Part shown: in pieces, positions 39,801-48,400 of the stretch
Layout of the letters: each line of letters starts with the position of its first letter
Position numbering within the stretch: the stretch's first letter is position 1
Source: Bolinopsis microptera
Lineage: Eukaryota > Ctenophora > Tentaculata > Lobata > Bolinopsidae
Assembly (NCBI RefSeq): GCF_026151205.1
Contig: NC_087077.1
Location: 3,782,001 to 3,846,000, forward strand
Reading direction: 5' to 3'
Length of the DNA stretch: 64,000 nt
Notes under the pieces: generated by a model
What the model was told of the DNA's origin: nothing
Databases searched by the model: none
Seen by the model: the letters and a program-made list of their open reading frames with translations, nothing else
Made by a program: the position numbers and the translations under genes

Positions 39801-40703
39801 GACCTTCAGAAGTTCCGACTGATCAGTGCCGGTGACAGGCTGCGTGGACAGTACCAGGTTTTTAACTCATTATTCGGGTTTTTAACACGTTATTTATCTC
39901 TAATTCTGTTGGCACCTGGTATTATTTTCAGTAACTGTTCCTCTGGAAGTTATCCTCCCTTAATTCTATAATTTCAGGGACTCAGTCAAGATCCGAACAG
40001 TTTAGCGAACCTGGACCAGGACTTGCCCAACAACATGATACACCACGTCCCCATCTTCTCACTACCTCAAGAGTGGCTCTGGTGCGAGACTTGGTGCTCC
40101 GACTCCAGCAAAGCAAACGCTAAAACAATCGATCTGGTCCGTTACCTATAATATTTGGAGCTTTAGTTTTAGAACCTCTTGATATCAGAATTGTGCATGT
40201 TAATGTTTTAATTCAAATCGTTTTCCCCACAATACCGATATTTATCCGTTTAACTTAAAGCTCTACGAATTGAACCCTTTTCTTCGACAGTGCAACAATC
40301 CCCAAACGAAAGAACCAAAACTTGACCGAGCTAGGAGAATCGCTCCTGAATGGGTAGAATATGATACTAAACTTAGGAGGATTTTAGACAAAGTAGTCGT
40401 CGAAAGTGAGTACCGAGATTTAGAACCAATTTGGGGCTGTCGTGACGATAATTGTAGAAAGTTTGTGCTTCTCAAATTCCTCAAACGTTGATAACGAGAA
40501 GACTATTCAGATAACAACAGAATTTGTGAAACCTTTCTAATTATTATCTTATTAGTTCTTACAACATATAATATGTAGAATAAGAAAACTGTAGTCCGTC
40601 CGGACTATTCTATGTAATAACCCATATTCCCCTATCAGGTAGCGAAAAGTCCAAGCAAGAGAGTTCTAGTCAGTCACGCTCCAGCTCACATTCAGAATTA
40701 TAA
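21829..40703 (+). CDS. UGGT1: UDP-glucose:glycoprotein glucosyltransferase
   Basis: ER lumen folding sensor that reglucosylates misfolded N-glycoproteins. Exons: 21829-21947, 22184-22269, 22733-22851, 22956-23514, 23654-23799, 23957-24054, 24202-24344, 24611-24829, 24954-25075, 25258-25393, 25912-26064, 32706-32804, 32966-33114, 33412-33584, 33717-33865, 34002-34156, 35130-35241, 35391-35490, 35560-35729, 36173-36318, 36526-36696, 36804-36907, 37264-37296 (probable cassette), 37782-37880, 38526-38649, 38799-38931, 39437-39551, 39728-39857, 39978-40136, 40291-40405, 40639-40703. The model is 1466 aa (human about 1555). Visible marks: signal peptide, [25 protein letters not shown], thioredoxin-like repeats, [10 protein letters not shown], then a GT24 domain from about residue 1170 with [18 protein letters not shown] (DxD, about 1273), [24 protein letters not shown]. 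The C terminus HSEL is a KDEL-type retention signal. Intron 11 hosts an antisense receptor gene. Whether it is UGGT1 or UGGT2 cannot be told. The exon 7 acceptor is the least sure. Confidence 0.95.
25539..25837. mobile_element. hAT-type MITE, 299 bp
   Basis: The ends CATCGTTGTTAAATACGT and, inverted, CAATGCTGTTAAATACGT form an 18 bp terminal inverted repeat with the CAnnG start typical of hAT. A perfect 8 bp duplication CCACAAAT flanks it (25531-25538 and 25838-25845). There is no coding capacity; the interior is rich in ATACG motifs. It lies in UGGT intron 10. Confidence 0.85.
26359..30820 (-). CDS. LDLa-repeat seven-transmembrane receptor (GRL101/relaxin-receptor-like), nested in UGGT intron 11
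   Basis: Model on the - strand: 30820-30766 (signal peptide [19 protein letters not shown]), 30650-30508, 30432-28541, 28102-26359; total 1277 aa if the 511 bp element at 28042-28552 is spliced out. The extracellular part is long and cysteine-rich. It starts with an SRCR-like stretch ([12 protein letters not shown]...ICQQLGY) and has several LDLa-like modules ([48 protein letters not shown]). A class A 7TM domain begins near residue 860, with [12 protein letters not shown] after TM3 and [13 protein letters not shown] (NPxxY type) in TM7. Molluscan GRL101 and vertebrate LGR7/8 share the LDLa-7TM layout; no leucine-rich repeats are seen here. Ligand unknown. The junction between exons 2 and 3 is the least certain. 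Confidence 0.8.
28042..28552. mobile_element. 511 bp G-run-ended element inserted in a receptor exon
   Basis: A perfect 8 bp duplication GTATCAGG flanks it (28034-28041 and 28553-28560). The ends are inverted: CGGGGGGA...ACTTAGTACCGGACATCACGT on the left and ACGTGATGTCCGGCACTTGGTACC...TCCCCCC on the right. The interior is AT-rich with five CAGTTAGTAC motifs (TACTAAC on the gene strand). With the element and one duplication removed, the receptor frame runs straight through ([12 protein letters not shown]), so the insertion hit a coding exon and is recent. It has no coding capacity. The donor ATCAG|GTACCAAG (exon end 28541) and acceptor GTGTTTTTAG|A (exon start 28102) lie inside it and are phase-compatible. 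Confidence 0.88.
31155..32013. mobile_element. MITE with TA target site, 859 bp
   Basis: The inverted ends CCTTAATTCCCAAAAATTTG (31155) and CCTTAGTTCCCAAAAATTTG (mirror, ending 32013) match at 19 of 20 positions, flanked on both sides by TA. Subterminal regions repeat GCCCAAATTTT-type motifs. There is no transposase. TA target choice suggests the Tc1/mariner/pogo group. It lies in UGGT intron 11, upstream (on the - strand) of the nested receptor gene. Confidence 0.7.
34251..34946. mobile_element. G-run-ended inverted-repeat element, 696 bp
   Basis: It starts with 14 G and ends with 13 C; the inverted ends continue as CCAACCATATTAAAGTATAT. Just inside each end lies a roughly 60-base direct repeat containing ATATCCCCGGGTCAAAATCG and its AATATACTTTAATAT tail. 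A 6 bp duplication AATACA flanks it (34245-34250 and 34947-34952). No protein is coded. It lies in UGGT intron 16 beside an ATTATAC microsatellite. Confidence 0.75.
37264..37296 (+). other. Probable 33-base cassette exon of UGGT
   Basis: Bounded by TTGCTTGCAG and GTATGTG, with phase 2 on both sides. It adds 11 residues ([11 protein letters not shown]) between exon 22 and exon 24, and skipping keeps the frame. The residues resemble the linker before the human GT24 domain (GFWDSFKWGF), so inclusion may be the default. Confidence 0.55.
38021..38559 (+). repeat. 49 bp tandem array carrying the UGGT exon 25 splice acceptor, 11 copies
   Basis: Each unit has 15 intron bases (CTTTTATTATCTCAG) and the first 34 bases of exon 25 (AGTGATGATGCAGTCTGTGC...). 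Eleven units fill 539 bases exactly. Only the last unit runs into the rest of the exon (AACCCTGTAAAGTTCTGG). Entry at any earlier acceptor reads into a stop within 25 codons (unit length is 1 modulo 3). Variants are single-base changes such as CTGTGC/CTGTAC and CAGTTT/CAGTCT. Confidence 0.96.
38955..39018. repeat. Palindrome-rich TGTACA repeat in UGGT intron 26
   Basis: A run of overlapping GTACA/TGTAC motifs (GTACATTGTACAATGTACA and similar). It can pair with itself in several registers. No function is evident. Confidence 0.6.
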
Positions 40704-41546
40704 ATTAATTTAGGTTAGGTCACGTTAAATTTAATGGGGTATTACTAAAATAGCGGCCTCTGTTAGATAATTCTTATGAATTGCAGCTACGATTACAATT
40801 AACAGATTGCTGTTTTAATTAATTCATATTTTAACCTAGGTTCCTGTAATTATGGGTTTAATATTTTACTTTGTTGTGTACAAATAAAGGGCCTGAAGGA
40901 AAGGATTAGTGCTTGCTCCATTGCTAACTTGTTTCATAATAACTCTGCGCGATAACGTTGTATTGGATCTACTATTCTATATGATAAATTGATAAGACTC
41001 TATTTTCTAATGATCTTTCCATCAATTGTATCAACTAATGGTGTTTAAAATAACTGCTAATTAGCTAATTCCGTGTTAACTAGTTATCATAATCATTACT
41101 ATAAATTCATTGTATCACTCGAGAATAAATACGTTCAATTGATAATATGTTTATGACTGCGTTGAATGTTTTGGGTTTGAATAGATTGATGATAATAGAA
41201 TGCTATACATTTTTAAAGTTTATTTTCCCACTGTTTTATCTAACTTCGAATCATCAGAATCTGATATCGTTATATAGCGTTTTACTCAAGCCTGCTTTGA
41301 GGTCAATTCATTCAAGAATCCCAATAGAAGTTCAGATGACAATACAAAAATGTTTTACTCAATACTCAACGATAGGACATAATATTGTTTCCAACATGCA
41401 GCACGTTATGTATGTTAAACTTAAATATGCCGCATGTTCTGCATGTTAAACATGCATGATCTGCATGTTAAACATGTTGAGTATGTTAAACATGCTGCAT
41501 GTTGTGTAAGTTCTACATGCCCTAACCTCTCGTATCCAGGTATAGT
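40704..41546. other. UGGT-EIPR1 intergenic interval
   Basis: AT-rich; no gene seen. From about 41397 to 41517 there are several copies of CATGTTAAACATG-like palindromes. A pyrimidine-rich acceptor-like CTCTCGTATCCAG ends 7 bases before the EIPR1 start codon. Confidence 0.5.
41397..41517. repeat. ATGTTAAACATG palindrome cluster upstream of EIPR1
   Basis: At least four copies of a TATGTTAAACTT/GCATGTTAAACATG unit occur within 120 bases. The AAACATGTTG and AAACATGCTG pieces resemble p53-family half sites (RRRCWWGYYY), but a simple palindromic repeat explains them equally well. Confidence 0.5.
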
Positions 41547-44059
41547 ATGGATAATCTGCTCCCTCGGATACATGGTATCGAGCACAGATGCAGATCACTA
41601 TGTGCTCTGGAGGGCGAACAGGAGGTCGTATCCTTTCTGGTCGGTACTCAATCTATGAAACAGGACAACATAGTGAGTCTTTATTAGTCTTTCTTAGTAG
41701 TGGTATTAATCGTATCGAGCCTTCAAATTCGGTCTTGATGTTCTTTTAAACTATATGGTTCATTTAGCTTGAACTGGACAGACAAGAGAGAGTCTACTAA
41801 TAATAGATAATATTGTGGTTGTAACCTTCAATCTTGTTGACTTGTTCAGGTGCACTTGTTTGAACTTGACGAGGAGTTTGGGGAGCTGAATGACAGATGT
41901 TACCACCACGATGCTGGCGAGGTGTGGCATGTTGCTTCCTCCCCTCACTCCAGGGACCTTATATCCACCTGTCATTCTCATGTTGAGAGCGAGGTAAGGT
42001 ACACACTAAACACTACACAGATATAAGGAAGCAGAGAGGTAAGGTACACACTAAACACTACACATATATATAGGGAAGCAGAGACAAAATCTGCAGTAAT
42101 ATAATCCTTACATTTTACAATTCTAGATAAGCTTAATATCTCCGGAATATTGTCAAGTCTTTAGTTCACAACTGTAACTGTCAGGTGAACCTAGAGAGTG
42201 GAGCTACAGTGTGGAGGCTAGGTGGGGCACCTGAGGAACCTAAACTGGAGGAGCTGGGTCATGTGTCTGCTCACAACTCTAATGTTGGTTTTTGAAACGT
42301 TGATTTTTCTTTCATTTCAAGCTGCTCACTAGGTATGAAAATTGTCGTGTGTTTGGGAATGTTGCTAAATTCCAGATACATACTTTGGCCCTCTTCGCTG
42401 CCAGACAACTTCGCCCAATTAAGACTTCCCCTAATTTCACCTCTTCTCCGTTTGAAATTGTAACACTAACCTCCCAGATGCGAGCAACAGAGTGGGGTGT
42501 AGAGGGATGTGAGGGGTCTCTCTGTTCCCTTGGAGACACCTCCCTGGTCCAGTGGAAGATAGACAGTAATGTCAGGGAACACAGTTTCTGTGAACTCCCA
42601 AAAAGGAGCTGCCCCACTTCACTTCGGTGGAATCCTCACTCCTCTGGTGAGCTGAGCGTTAAATTAAATATAGATTTGGACACTGCGAGGTGAGTCATAT
42701 TGTTCTGCGAATAACCAAGCAGCTTTTAGTATTGGCCAATGGCCAATCAAACCCCAGAATTACTGTCACGTGTTGGTACTTCACGTATTAGAACCGCCAC
42801 CTACTAGCATCTATACTAGATCTATTTATGAATCTCTTTTGGCATCAAACAATGAACAACTTGCTAGAGCCATCATAAGAAAAGTTTGCAACAAAGTTAC
42901 AATTTAAATAGATCTACGTTCTGTATTGTTGACAACTACAAGCGGTAACAAAATATCAAGTACGGCAACTAGATTTTGAATTATATACATAATAAATACA
43001 TAATAAATAATGAATTCTAAAAGGTTTGGAGAAATTGATAAAAATTGCCAATCTAAAGGAGAGGCTCTGCAATAACCTTAAGAGCCCGAAGGACAGCATA
43101 TCCCACTTTCTCCCCAGTTTAGCCTACTCACAGTTCAGGTAACCAAGGCAACCTCCAGGTAACCAAGTAGGGATAGCCTCAGACCAACACATCCGACTAC
43201 ACGACCTGCGCACTATGAAGTGCACCACAGTACTCGATAACGCCCACACCCAGACAGTACGAGACCTGGACTTTAACCCCAACAGACAGTATTACATGGC
43301 CACCTGTGGAGACGACTGTGCCACCAGGTTCTGGGACACCCGGAACTGCTCACAACCCCTTCTCTCCTTCTTCAACCACTCTCACTGGGTCTGGAAAGTC
43401 AGGTAATATAATATAGATTATTGATTCTTTAGAGTAGTGTAGATTAATTTTATTTTTTATATTTATTTATTGTGAAGGATCTACAATAATTATTGATATT
43501 GTTGAATTATAATGTGCTTAACATAATATAAATTGATGTACATATTTGTAATATCTTATTGAGGCACATGCCACCCCATCGCGGGTTTACTATTTAATTA
43601 CTACTACTACAGGTACAATCTGCGAGATCAACTGTTACTAACGGGAGGGAGTGACAGTAAGGTGGTGTTACTGAATGTGGCCTCTCTTGCTTCTACTGAT
43701 CCTGCTACGGAGGATGAGGAGGAGGAGGGGGAGAAGGAGATCGATCACAACAAGGTTAGTGACTTCCTGTGAGGTTGTGTTAAAACGCTAAATTTGATCA
43801 TTATGTTTTGCGTCGCTTCAACAAATCTGTATGAATAACAAATTAAAAACTCTGCTTTATACTTCACTTCTATTTCCACTACCCTGCCCAGGAGCAGATG
43901 AGAGAGGGTGTATTAGAAGAGTATGACAAACACGAGGACTCCGTCTACTCTGTAGCCTGGTCCACTGCTGATCCCTGGCTTTTTGCTTCTCTCTCTAATG
44001 ACGGTAGACTTGTCCTCAACAAGGTCTCCAAGGAGATCAAGTTCAGTATTATTCTCTGA
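41547..44059 (+). CDS. EIPR1: EARP and GARP complex-interacting protein 1 (TSSC1), WD-repeat
   Basis: Seven exons (41547-41672, 41850-41993, 42185-42283, 42478-42646, 43159-43402, 43613-43754, 43892-44059) give 363 aa; human EIPR1 is 387 aa. It is a WD40 beta-propeller that binds the EARP and GARP tethering complexes and promotes endosomal recycling and dense-core vesicle sorting. Marks: VSFLVGTQSMKQDNI, AGEVWHVASSP, RWNPHSSGNQVGIASDQHIR, TVRDLDFNPNRQYYMATCGD, SHWVWKVRYN, HEDSVYSVAWSTADPWLFAS, and a terminal KFSIIL. An acidic insert (TEDEEEEGEKEID) sits in the same place as the human acidic loop. Two of its splice sites are duplicated in tandem (exon 2 donor, exon 5 acceptor). Confidence 0.95.
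41991..42083 (+). repeat. 45 bp duplication carrying the EIPR1 exon 2 donor
   Basis: GAGGTAAGGTACACACTAAA begins at 41991 (true exon end GAG|GTAAGG) and again at 42036. The second copy has a strong donor too; using it would insert 45 in-frame bases, so it needs checking for real alternative use. Confidence 0.85.
43136..43168 (+). repeat. 20 bp duplication carrying the EIPR1 exon 5 acceptor
   Basis: CAGGTAACCAAG occurs at 43136 and 43156. Only the second acceptor (exon start 43159) keeps the frame; the first would add 20 bases and shift it. Confidence 0.8.
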
Positions 44060-44468
44060 ATGAGTCAGCGCTGAGAGTTGTTTTATGCGGCTCTATATTA
44101 TGAGAAGTTACATGATGACTATGTTAGGTCAAATCTTTTAGCTTTTGAACTGTTATTAAATAATTTCAAAAGACGTTTTTGTTTATTGACGTTTAGATTT
44201 TTTTTCTTTTTGATGATTTAAATTTAATGCTGATAATGTTTCTGTATTCGGATTACCGCTGGACGGTTATGGTTGTACTGTAAATAATATTGTATTAGAT
44301 AAACTGAATTGACAAAACATTCCAGCAGTTTTAATCCTTTGACAAGTTACTCCCTCGATCAAGATTGAGTAAGCTACGATTGGATTTCTTGTTTTCTTCT
44401 AATTAACTTATTAATCTCAGTCAACTATTGTTATATAATATAATAATATAAAACTGATTTTAGCTATA

Positions 44469-44855
44469 ATGGACCGGTACAACTTCCAGTCCCAACTAGA
44501 GCACTTACAGTCAAAATACATTGGCACCGGACATTCAGACACAACTAAGTTCGAGTGGATGGTCAACCAGCACCGGTCAGTAATTACGGTAGTTAATTGA
44601 TTTATAATTGTTAATTAATTTTTAATTATGTGGTTTTTTCCCTAACTAATGAGGGTAATGAGATTCTGTCACTAAATCCCTGATAATAACGTTCATCTCA
44701 ACAGGGACAGTTTCGCGTCCTATATTGGTCACTACCCCCTCATGGACTACTTCTCCCTTGCTGAGAACGAGACCAAGGCTAGAGTTACATTTAACCTTCT
44801 GGAGAAGATGTTGCAGCCATGTGGACCCCCTCCAGAGAAACCAGACTGGATGTGA
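44469..44855 (+). CDS. SF3B5: Splicing factor 3B subunit 5
   Basis: Two exons (44469-44575, 44705-44855) give 85 aa, almost the same length as human SF3B5 (86 aa). It is a small subunit of the SF3b complex in U2 snRNP, which binds the SF3B1 HEAT repeats during branch-point recognition. The sequence is nearly diagnostic throughout: DRYNFQSQLEHLQSKYIGTG, NQHRDSFASYIGHYPLMDYF, ENETKARVTFNLLEKMLQPC, GPPPEKPDWM. An acceptor-like ACTGATTTTAG ends 5 bases before the start codon. The exon 1 donor is GTCAGT. Confidence 0.97.
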
Positions 44856-44873
44856 GGACCCGGGATGTGGTAG

Positions 44874-44906
44874 TGACGTCATAGTGACGTCATGATAGTG
44901 ACGTCA
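44874..44906. promoter_or_regulatory. Three CRE/ATF sites (TGACGTCA) in tandem
   Basis: Perfect TGACGTCA palindromes at 44874-44881, 44885-44892 and 44899-44906, starting 18 bases after the SF3B5 stop codon and 530 bases before the HAP40 start. They are the consensus for CREB/ATF bZIP factors. They could be part of a promoter for HAP40, or a short local repeat in the SF3B5 3' UTR. Confidence 0.6.
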
Positions 44907-45339
44907 TATTAACAGTTGCAGTTGCTATACCGTGTCATGTAAAACGATTCAGATTGCTCCCGAACATTGCAGATTTTGTGCTGAATTCAATTTGAATTGT
45001 TCGGTGCAGTTTCGCTGAATATAATATCACTTTATTGCATTGTTTTATCCGAGTATGTGAACAAAATTTTCATTGACGATTGATGAAATTCAAGAGTTCA
45101 CTTAACGATATCAAAAATAATATTTTAATTTCTTGCAAAATCTAATTTGTATTTTATTCTTATACTAGTATATTTGACCATTTTAACAAAATTGCTGGCT
45201 ATATAATATTAAATCTTACAATTGTCAATCTCCATTAAAATATTGTTTGTGATTATGCCATATATAATATAACCTCAGCACCTTTTGTAATATTATGTCC
45301 CTGAAATGACGTTTGTTTGAAGCAAATATTGTTTGAACA

Positions 45340-45430
45340 AATATACAAATATATTTGAACAAATATACAAATATTTCATTACAACTATTTCATTACAAAT
45401 ATTTCATTACAAATATTTCATTACAACTCA
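45340..45430. repeat. AT-rich microrepeats upstream of HAP40
   Basis: Copies of ACAAATATACAAATAT and then ATTTCATTACAA repeat up to the acceptor-like CTCACTATAG that ends 2 bases before the start codon. Confidence 0.6.
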
Positions 45431-45438
45431 CTATAGCA

Positions 45439-48400
45439 ATGAGCGATCCGGTAGTAGAGAGATATTTTTCCACCTGCAGGTCCCTCAAGAAGAGGTTCCT
45501 GAGGAAACCAAATATCACCGAGGCTAGAGACAACTTCTACTCATTTGGTACGAGCATTTCAGATCAAATTCATCAGCGAATCTTTAGCTTTGGAGAATAA
45601 TTACTGCTAAACTAAGATAATTTCGTCGTGATAATATAATTTAAAAAACGCCATTTTTCCTCAAATTCCTATTTTGGGGTTCGTTTTTTTGGTTTTCTCT
45701 TTTCATGGGTCATTTTTGGTTTTTATGGGTTTTTTGTGTTTTTATGGGCTTTTTTGTGTTTTTCCCTCGTTTTTGTAACTTTTCATCCAATTATTTAAAA
45801 ACCCAAAAATACATAAAACGAATAAAACATATCATAATTGATAATGGGGATGAAGGACTGTAACATATAACTTGGTCTCAAATGAATGTAGGTGTAAATG
45901 GTATCAATTCTAACATTTTTTATACGTAATAAAAACCCAAAAATACTTCAAATTCCTATTTTGGGGAGTTGGACACCCCCAGTAATCCTAACTTAATCTT
46001 TAAAGATAAATCCTCGATTTTACCTCGATCCTACCTTAACCCTCCCTCCCTGTGCAGGCAAGCAGCTGATAGTATCAGGAAACAAAGAGTACGCAGTGAG
46101 CTGCTATATGTCCGCGTCACAGTGCGAGGAGCAGTTAGGGAACACTGTGGGTGAAACTAATGCTCTTACTAAAGCTGCTGCTCTCTTTCTCGAGGTTCTT
46201 ACTACAACCCCCGGCACTTTATTATCTTTCTACAATCTGTATTATTTCCCGTGCTTAATTATTGATCCCCCTCGTGAAGACACTTGACACAAGTGGTTTA
46301 ATTTGAGGTTTTTAATGCTTATAATATGAGGATAAAAGATACTCATCGTGTGTGTATCTCAAAGTTTCTTTAGGATACTGTTTGAATTTATCCAAATAAA
46401 CCGATGGAATTTATTAATTAACAAAAGGAACTTGCCCGCAGTTGGAGAAGGACAAGCAGAAGTTGTGTATCTCAAGTAACGAGCACTACCTTGCAGCAGG
46501 TATAGACTGCTACAACATGGCTGTAAACAAGCTGGTAGCTACTAATAAACACGACCTCGCTCTTAAACTCTGTGTAGAGGTTAGCCGTTAGTGTCATTAA
46601 CATTTCACTCTTAAACTCTGTGTAGAGGTTAGCCGTTAGTGTCATTAACATTTCACTCTTAAACTCTGTGTAGAGGTTAGCCGTTAGTGTCATTAACATT
46701 TCACTCTTAAACTCTGTGTAGAGGTTAGCCGTTAGTGTCATTAACATTTCACTCTTAAACTCTGTGTAGAGGTTAGCCGTTAGTGTCATTAACATTTCAC
46801 TCTTATTCTTAAACTCTGTGTAGAGGTTAGCCGTTAGTGTCATTAACATTTCACTCTTAAACTCTGTGTAGAGGTTAGCCGTTAGTGTCATTAACATTTC
46901 ACTCTTAAACTCTGTGTAGAGGTTAGCCGTTAGTGTCATTAACATTTCACTCTTAAACTCTGTGTAGAGGTTAGCCGTTAGTGTCATTAACATTTCACTC
47001 TTAAACTCTGTGTAGAGGTTAGCCGTTAGTGTCATTAACATTTCAGGGTAAAATATTGTGAGCACATCTCCTTCTGTTTCGTATCTTAGTTTGGAGTGCA
47101 AGTGTGGTTTGAACACTGGTCATCGCCCTTTGCCATTCGAAAATTAATGTTGAAAATAGTGGTGATCCCCATCATGATTTATAATGTTATTTCAGCTAGG
47201 CTGCCTGCTAGTAGACGTAGGACACATCATGATTTAGGATGTTATTTCAGCTAGGCTGCCTGCTAGTAGACGTAGGACACATCATGATTTATAATGTTAT
47301 TTCAGCTAGGCTGCCTGCTAGTAGACGTAGGACACATCATGATTTATAATGTTATTTCAGCTAGGCTGCCTGCTAGTAGGCGTAGGACACATCATGATTT
47401 ATAATGTTATTTCAGCTAGGCTGCCTGCTAGTAGACGTAGGACACATCATGATTTAGTATGTTATTTCAGTTAGGCTGCCTGCTAGTAGACGTAGGACAC
47501 ATCATGATTTATAATGTTATTTCAGCTAGGCTGCCTGCTAGTAGGCGTAGGACACATCATGATTTATAATGTTATTTCAGCTAGGCTGCCTGCTAGTAGA
47601 CGTAGGACACATCATGATTTATAATGTTATTTCAGCTAGGCTGCCTGCTAGTAGACGTAGGACACATCATGATTTATAATGTTATTTCAGCTAGGCTGCC
47701 TGCTAGTAGACGTAGGATACATCATGATTTAGTATGTTATTTCAGCTAGGCTGCCTGCTAGTAGACGTAGGACACATCATGATTTATAATGTTATTTCAG
47801 CTAGGCTGCCTGCTAGTAGACGTAGGATACATCATGATTTAGGATGTTATTTCAGCTAGGCTGCCTGCTAGTAGACGTAGGACACATCATGATTTAGAAT
47901 GTTATTTCAGCTAGGCTGCCTGCTAGTAGACGTAGGACACATCATGATTTATAATGTTATTTCAGCTAGGCTGCCTGCTAGTAGACGTAGGACACATCAT
48001 GATTTATAATGTTATTTCAGCTAGGCTGCCTGCTAGTAGACATAGGACACATCATGATTTATAATGTTATTTCAGCTAGGCTGCCTGCTAGTAGACGTAG
48101 GACACATCATGATTTATAATGTTATTTCAGCTAGGCTGCCTGCTAGTAGACGTAGGACACATCATGATTTAGGATGTTATTTCAGTTAGGCTGCCTGCTA
48201 GTAGACGTAGGATACATCATGATTTAGGATGTTATTTCAGCTAGGCTGCCTGCTAGTAGACGTAGGACACATCATGATTTAGAATGTTATTTCAGCTAGG
48301 CTGCCTGCTAGTAGACGTAGGACACAACATGATTTATAATGTTATTTCAGCTAGGCTGCCTGCTAGTAGACGTAGGACACATCATGATTTATAATGTTAT

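Noticed and set aside
46472-47116. 214-codon antisense open frame with a 16-residue repeat (MLMTLTANLYTEFKSE)
   Set aside because: It exists only because the 48 bp unit of the donor array is divisible by three and lacks stops in that frame. No start context, domain or gene support is seen.
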